The notes below the pieces were generated by a model. That model had not been told where the DNA came from and searched no databases. It worked only from the letters and a program-made list of their open reading frames with translations. The translations under genes were made by a program, and so were the position numbers. Shown one piece after another: positions 5,270 to 6,890 of a stretch of 6,890 bases of DNA (position 1 is the first letter of the stretch; each line of letters begins with the position of its first letter). The DNA comes from Oscillospiraceae bacterium (GTDB taxonomy: Bacteria > Bacillota > Clostridia > Oscillospirales > Ruminococcaceae), in assembly GCA_018055565.1 (NCBI GenBank), contig JAGPHI010000044.1, positions 1-6,890 on the forward strand, written 5' to 3'.

Positions 5270-5926
5270 ATGCTGTGTGTAAACGATTTATTTGATGTAA
5301 GTAAAACCATTGCCGCGCCGCTTTTGGAAAAGCAGGATGCGCCCTGGACGGCGCTTTCGCAGCTGTCGGATTTTATATTGCAGCTGGGCAAAACATTGGA
5401 GGGCGGATATGAAAAGCGCGGCGATGATGTGTGGATTGCGGCGGATGCCACGGTGGCGGCAAGCGCATTGATTATCGGCCCTTGCATTATCGACAGCGGC
5501 GCAGAAATACGGCATTGCGCGTTTATCCGCGGCAGTGTTATCGTGGGCAAGGGCGCCGTGGTTGGCAATTCGGTTGAATTGAAAAACGCGCTTTTGTTTG
5601 ACGGTGTGCAAGTGCCGCATTATAACTATATCGGCGATTCCATTTTAGGTTATAAGGCGCATTTTGGTGCGGGCTCGCTTACTTCAAACGTGAAGAGCGA
5701 TAAAAGCCTTGTGGCGATTAAAACGCCCGATGGGCCTGTGCCAACCGGGCTTAAAAAGCTGGGCGCTTTGGTGGGCGATGCGGTGGAAATTGGTTGCAAC
5801 GCGGTGCTGTGCCCAGGCACGGTAATTGGGCGGGGCACGCGCGTGTATCCTTTATGCCGCGTGCGCGGCCTTGTGGAGGCAAACTGCATTTATAAAGACG
5901 ATGGCAACTGCGTGCCGCAGCGCTAA
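5270..5926 (+). CDS. Left-handed beta-helix protein resembling the GlmU acetyltransferase domain
   Basis: The protein has 218 residues. After a helical N-terminus (about 1-48) come hexapeptide repeats (about 54-205) such as VWIAAD, ALIIGP, SVIVGK, AVVGNS and TVIGRG, which build a left-handed beta-helix. The stretch VPHYNYIGDSILG (115-127) followed by HFGAGSLTSN (131-140) matches the GlmU C-terminal active site. H117, Y120 and N140 align with the E. coli GlmU catalytic His363, Tyr366 and Asn377, and K162 or K163 could match Lys392. There is no uridylyltransferase domain; the N-terminus lacks the LAAGxGTRM signature. Homologues are often named UDP-GlcNAc pyrophosphorylase, which the sequence does not support. 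It lies 51 nt before glmM, whose product GlcN-1-P is the substrate of GlmU acetyltransferase. This makes GlcN-1-P N-acetylation the best guess. Another sugar acyltransferase or a structural beta-helix remains possible. Confidence 0.85.
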   Translation: MLCVNDLFDVSKTIAAPLLEKQDAPWTALSQLSDFILQLGKTLEGGYEKRGDDVWIAADATVAASALIIGPCIIDSGAEIRHCAFIRGSVIVGKGAVVGNSVELKNALLFDGVQVPHYNYIGDSILGYKAHFGAGSLTSNVKSDKSLVAIKTPDGPVPTGLKKLGALVGDAVEIGCNAVLCPGTVIGRGTRVYPLCRVRGLVEANCIYKDDGNCVPQR

Positions 5927-5977
5927 CGAAAGCTTGGCACGGCGCTATCATTTGTGATATAGGAAAGGGAGAAAAAC

Positions 5978-6890
5978 ATGGGCAGACTTTTTGGAACAGA
6001 CGGCGTGCGCGGCATCGCCAATAGCGAACTTACCGCCGAGCTTGCCATGAATATCGGGCGCGCAGCGGCGATGGTGCTAATGCAAGGGCGCAGGCGGCGC
6101 CCGCTTGTGGTGATTGGCAAGGACACGCGCATTTCCTCGGATATGCTAGAGGCGGCGCTGGCGGCAGGGCTGTGCTCGGTGGGGGCCGATGTAATTAGCA
6201 TCGGTGTAATGCCAACGCCCGCCGTGGCCTATTTGGTTGGAAAATACAAAGCGGATGCCGGCATTATGATTTCTGCCAGCCATAACCCCTTCCCTTTCAA
6301 CGGCATCAAGATTTTTAGCGGTGACGGCTTTAAGCTGCCCGACGATTTGGAGGACCGCATTGAGGCCATTGTGCTGGACGGCGAGGACGCGCCCGTGCTA
6401 TCCACACACGCAGAGCTGGGCACTGTTAGCGTGTCGGCCACGGCGGCGCGCGATTATATCGAGCATTTAAAAAGCACAGTGCATTATTCGCTGGAGGGGC
6501 TGCATATCGCGGTGGACTGCGCCAACGGTAGCGCCGCAACCACTGCCGCGGCACTGTTTACCGAGCTTTCGGCAAACGCACAAATTCTTTCGGCTGCGCC
6601 AAACGGCGTAAACATTAACGAAAGCTGCGGCTCCACGCATTTAGAAGCATTGCGCGAGTATGTGCTAAAGCATCAGCTGGATGCCGGCATTGCGTTTGAC
6701 GGCGACGCCGACCGATGCCTTTGCGTGGACGAAAAAGGCAATGAAATTGACGGCGATTTTATTATGGCTATCTGCGCGCTGGACATGAAAAAGCGCGGTA
6801 AGCTGCGGCGCGATACCGCCGTGGGCACCATTATGACCAATTTGGGCTTTGTAAAATTTTGCGAGGCGAACGACATTAAATTTGTGCCAA
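5978..6890 (+). CDS. glmM: Phosphoglucosamine mutase, C-terminal part outside the window
   Basis: GlmM converts glucosamine-6-phosphate to glucosamine-1-phosphate, feeding UDP-GlcNAc and hence peptidoglycan. About 304 of the usual 445-450 residues are visible. The motifs are GTDGVRG (6-12), the phosphoserine loop ISASHNP with Ser101 and His102 (98-104), FNGIK just after it, and the magnesium loop DGDADR (241-246). The sugar-binding and phosphate-binding loops of the last two domains lie past the edge. The start is the ATG at 5978-5980, with GGGAG (5967-5971) 6 nt upstream. It is the fourth gene of the plus-strand cluster and directly follows the GlmU-like gene. The Ser-loop and GTDGVRG pattern separates it from phosphoglucomutase or phosphomannomutase. 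Confidence 0.96.
   Translation, partial: MGRLFGTDGVRGIANSELTAELAMNIGRAAAMVLMQGRRRRPLVVIGKDTRISSDMLEAALAAGLCSVGADVISIGVMPTPAVAYLVGKYKADAGIMISASHNPFPFNGIKIFSGDGFKLPDDLEDRIEAIVLDGEDAPVLSTHAELGTVSVSATAARDYIEHLKSTVHYSLEGLHIAVDCANGSAATTAAALFTELSANAQILSAAPNGVNINESCGSTHLEALREYVLKHQLDAGIAFDGDADRCLCVDEKGNEIDGDFIMAICALDMKKRGKLRRDTAVGTIMTNLGFVKFCEANDIKFVP

Noticed and set aside
1..6890. Search for CRISPR repeats, tRNA/rRNA genes, transposases, phage genes, toxin-antitoxin pairs or defence genes
   Set aside because: No regularly spaced repeats, cloverleaf-like sequence, terminal inverted repeats or recognisable accessory-gene motifs were found by eye on either strand.

Overview
This window looks like ordinary chromosome from a Gram-positive Firmicute, most likely a Clostridia member of mid-range GC. 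The evidence is an S-box (SAM-I) riboswitch on metK, an FMN riboswitch on ribU, strong AGGAGG-type ribosome binding sites, sigma-A promoters (two with the TRTG-extended -10 typical of Gram-positives), a RecD2-type helicase and a UUG start. I cannot name the species. There is no phage, IS element, CRISPR array, tRNA or rRNA.

Left half, minus strand (read right to left). A divergent promoter region near 3363-3421 drives an FMN riboswitch (3134-3356) with a large extra multibranched domain. A U-rich terminator (3048-3115) follows, then ribU, the riboflavin-specific S component of an ECF transporter (2298-2909). Directly after ribU lies a perfect-consensus sigma-A promoter (TTGACA-17-TATAAT, 2259-2287), an S-box aptamer (2145-2236) and its terminator (2109-2134). 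Then come a leader of about 200 nt and metK, S-adenosylmethionine synthetase (774-1910). Beyond a modest metK terminator is an unrecognised 112-residue single-pass membrane protein (288-626), followed by the first 46 codons of recD2, which leaves the window at position 1.

Right half, plus strand. A promoter with the extended -10 TGTGG-TATGAT (3393-3421) precedes four tightly packed genes: an MscS-family mechanosensitive channel (3487-4548), a lipoprotein (4571-5248), a left-handed beta-helix protein resembling only the acetyltransferase half of GlmU (5270-5926), and glmM, phosphoglucosamine mutase, which leaves the window at 6890. Gaps are 22, 21 and 51 nt, so this is probably one operon joining an osmotic safety valve to amino-sugar and cell-wall precursor synthesis.

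The themes are cofactor homeostasis by riboswitch (SAM, flavin) on the left and cell envelope on the right. The points most worth a second look are: a palindromic TTGCAA that appears to be the -35 element of both divergent promoters at exactly 17 nt spacing; the three-hairpin insertion in the FMN aptamer; two competing terminator stems downstream of it; and the GlmU-like protein that keeps the acetyltransferase His/Tyr/Asn but has no uridylyltransferase domain. I see no clear evidence of a wholly new system.
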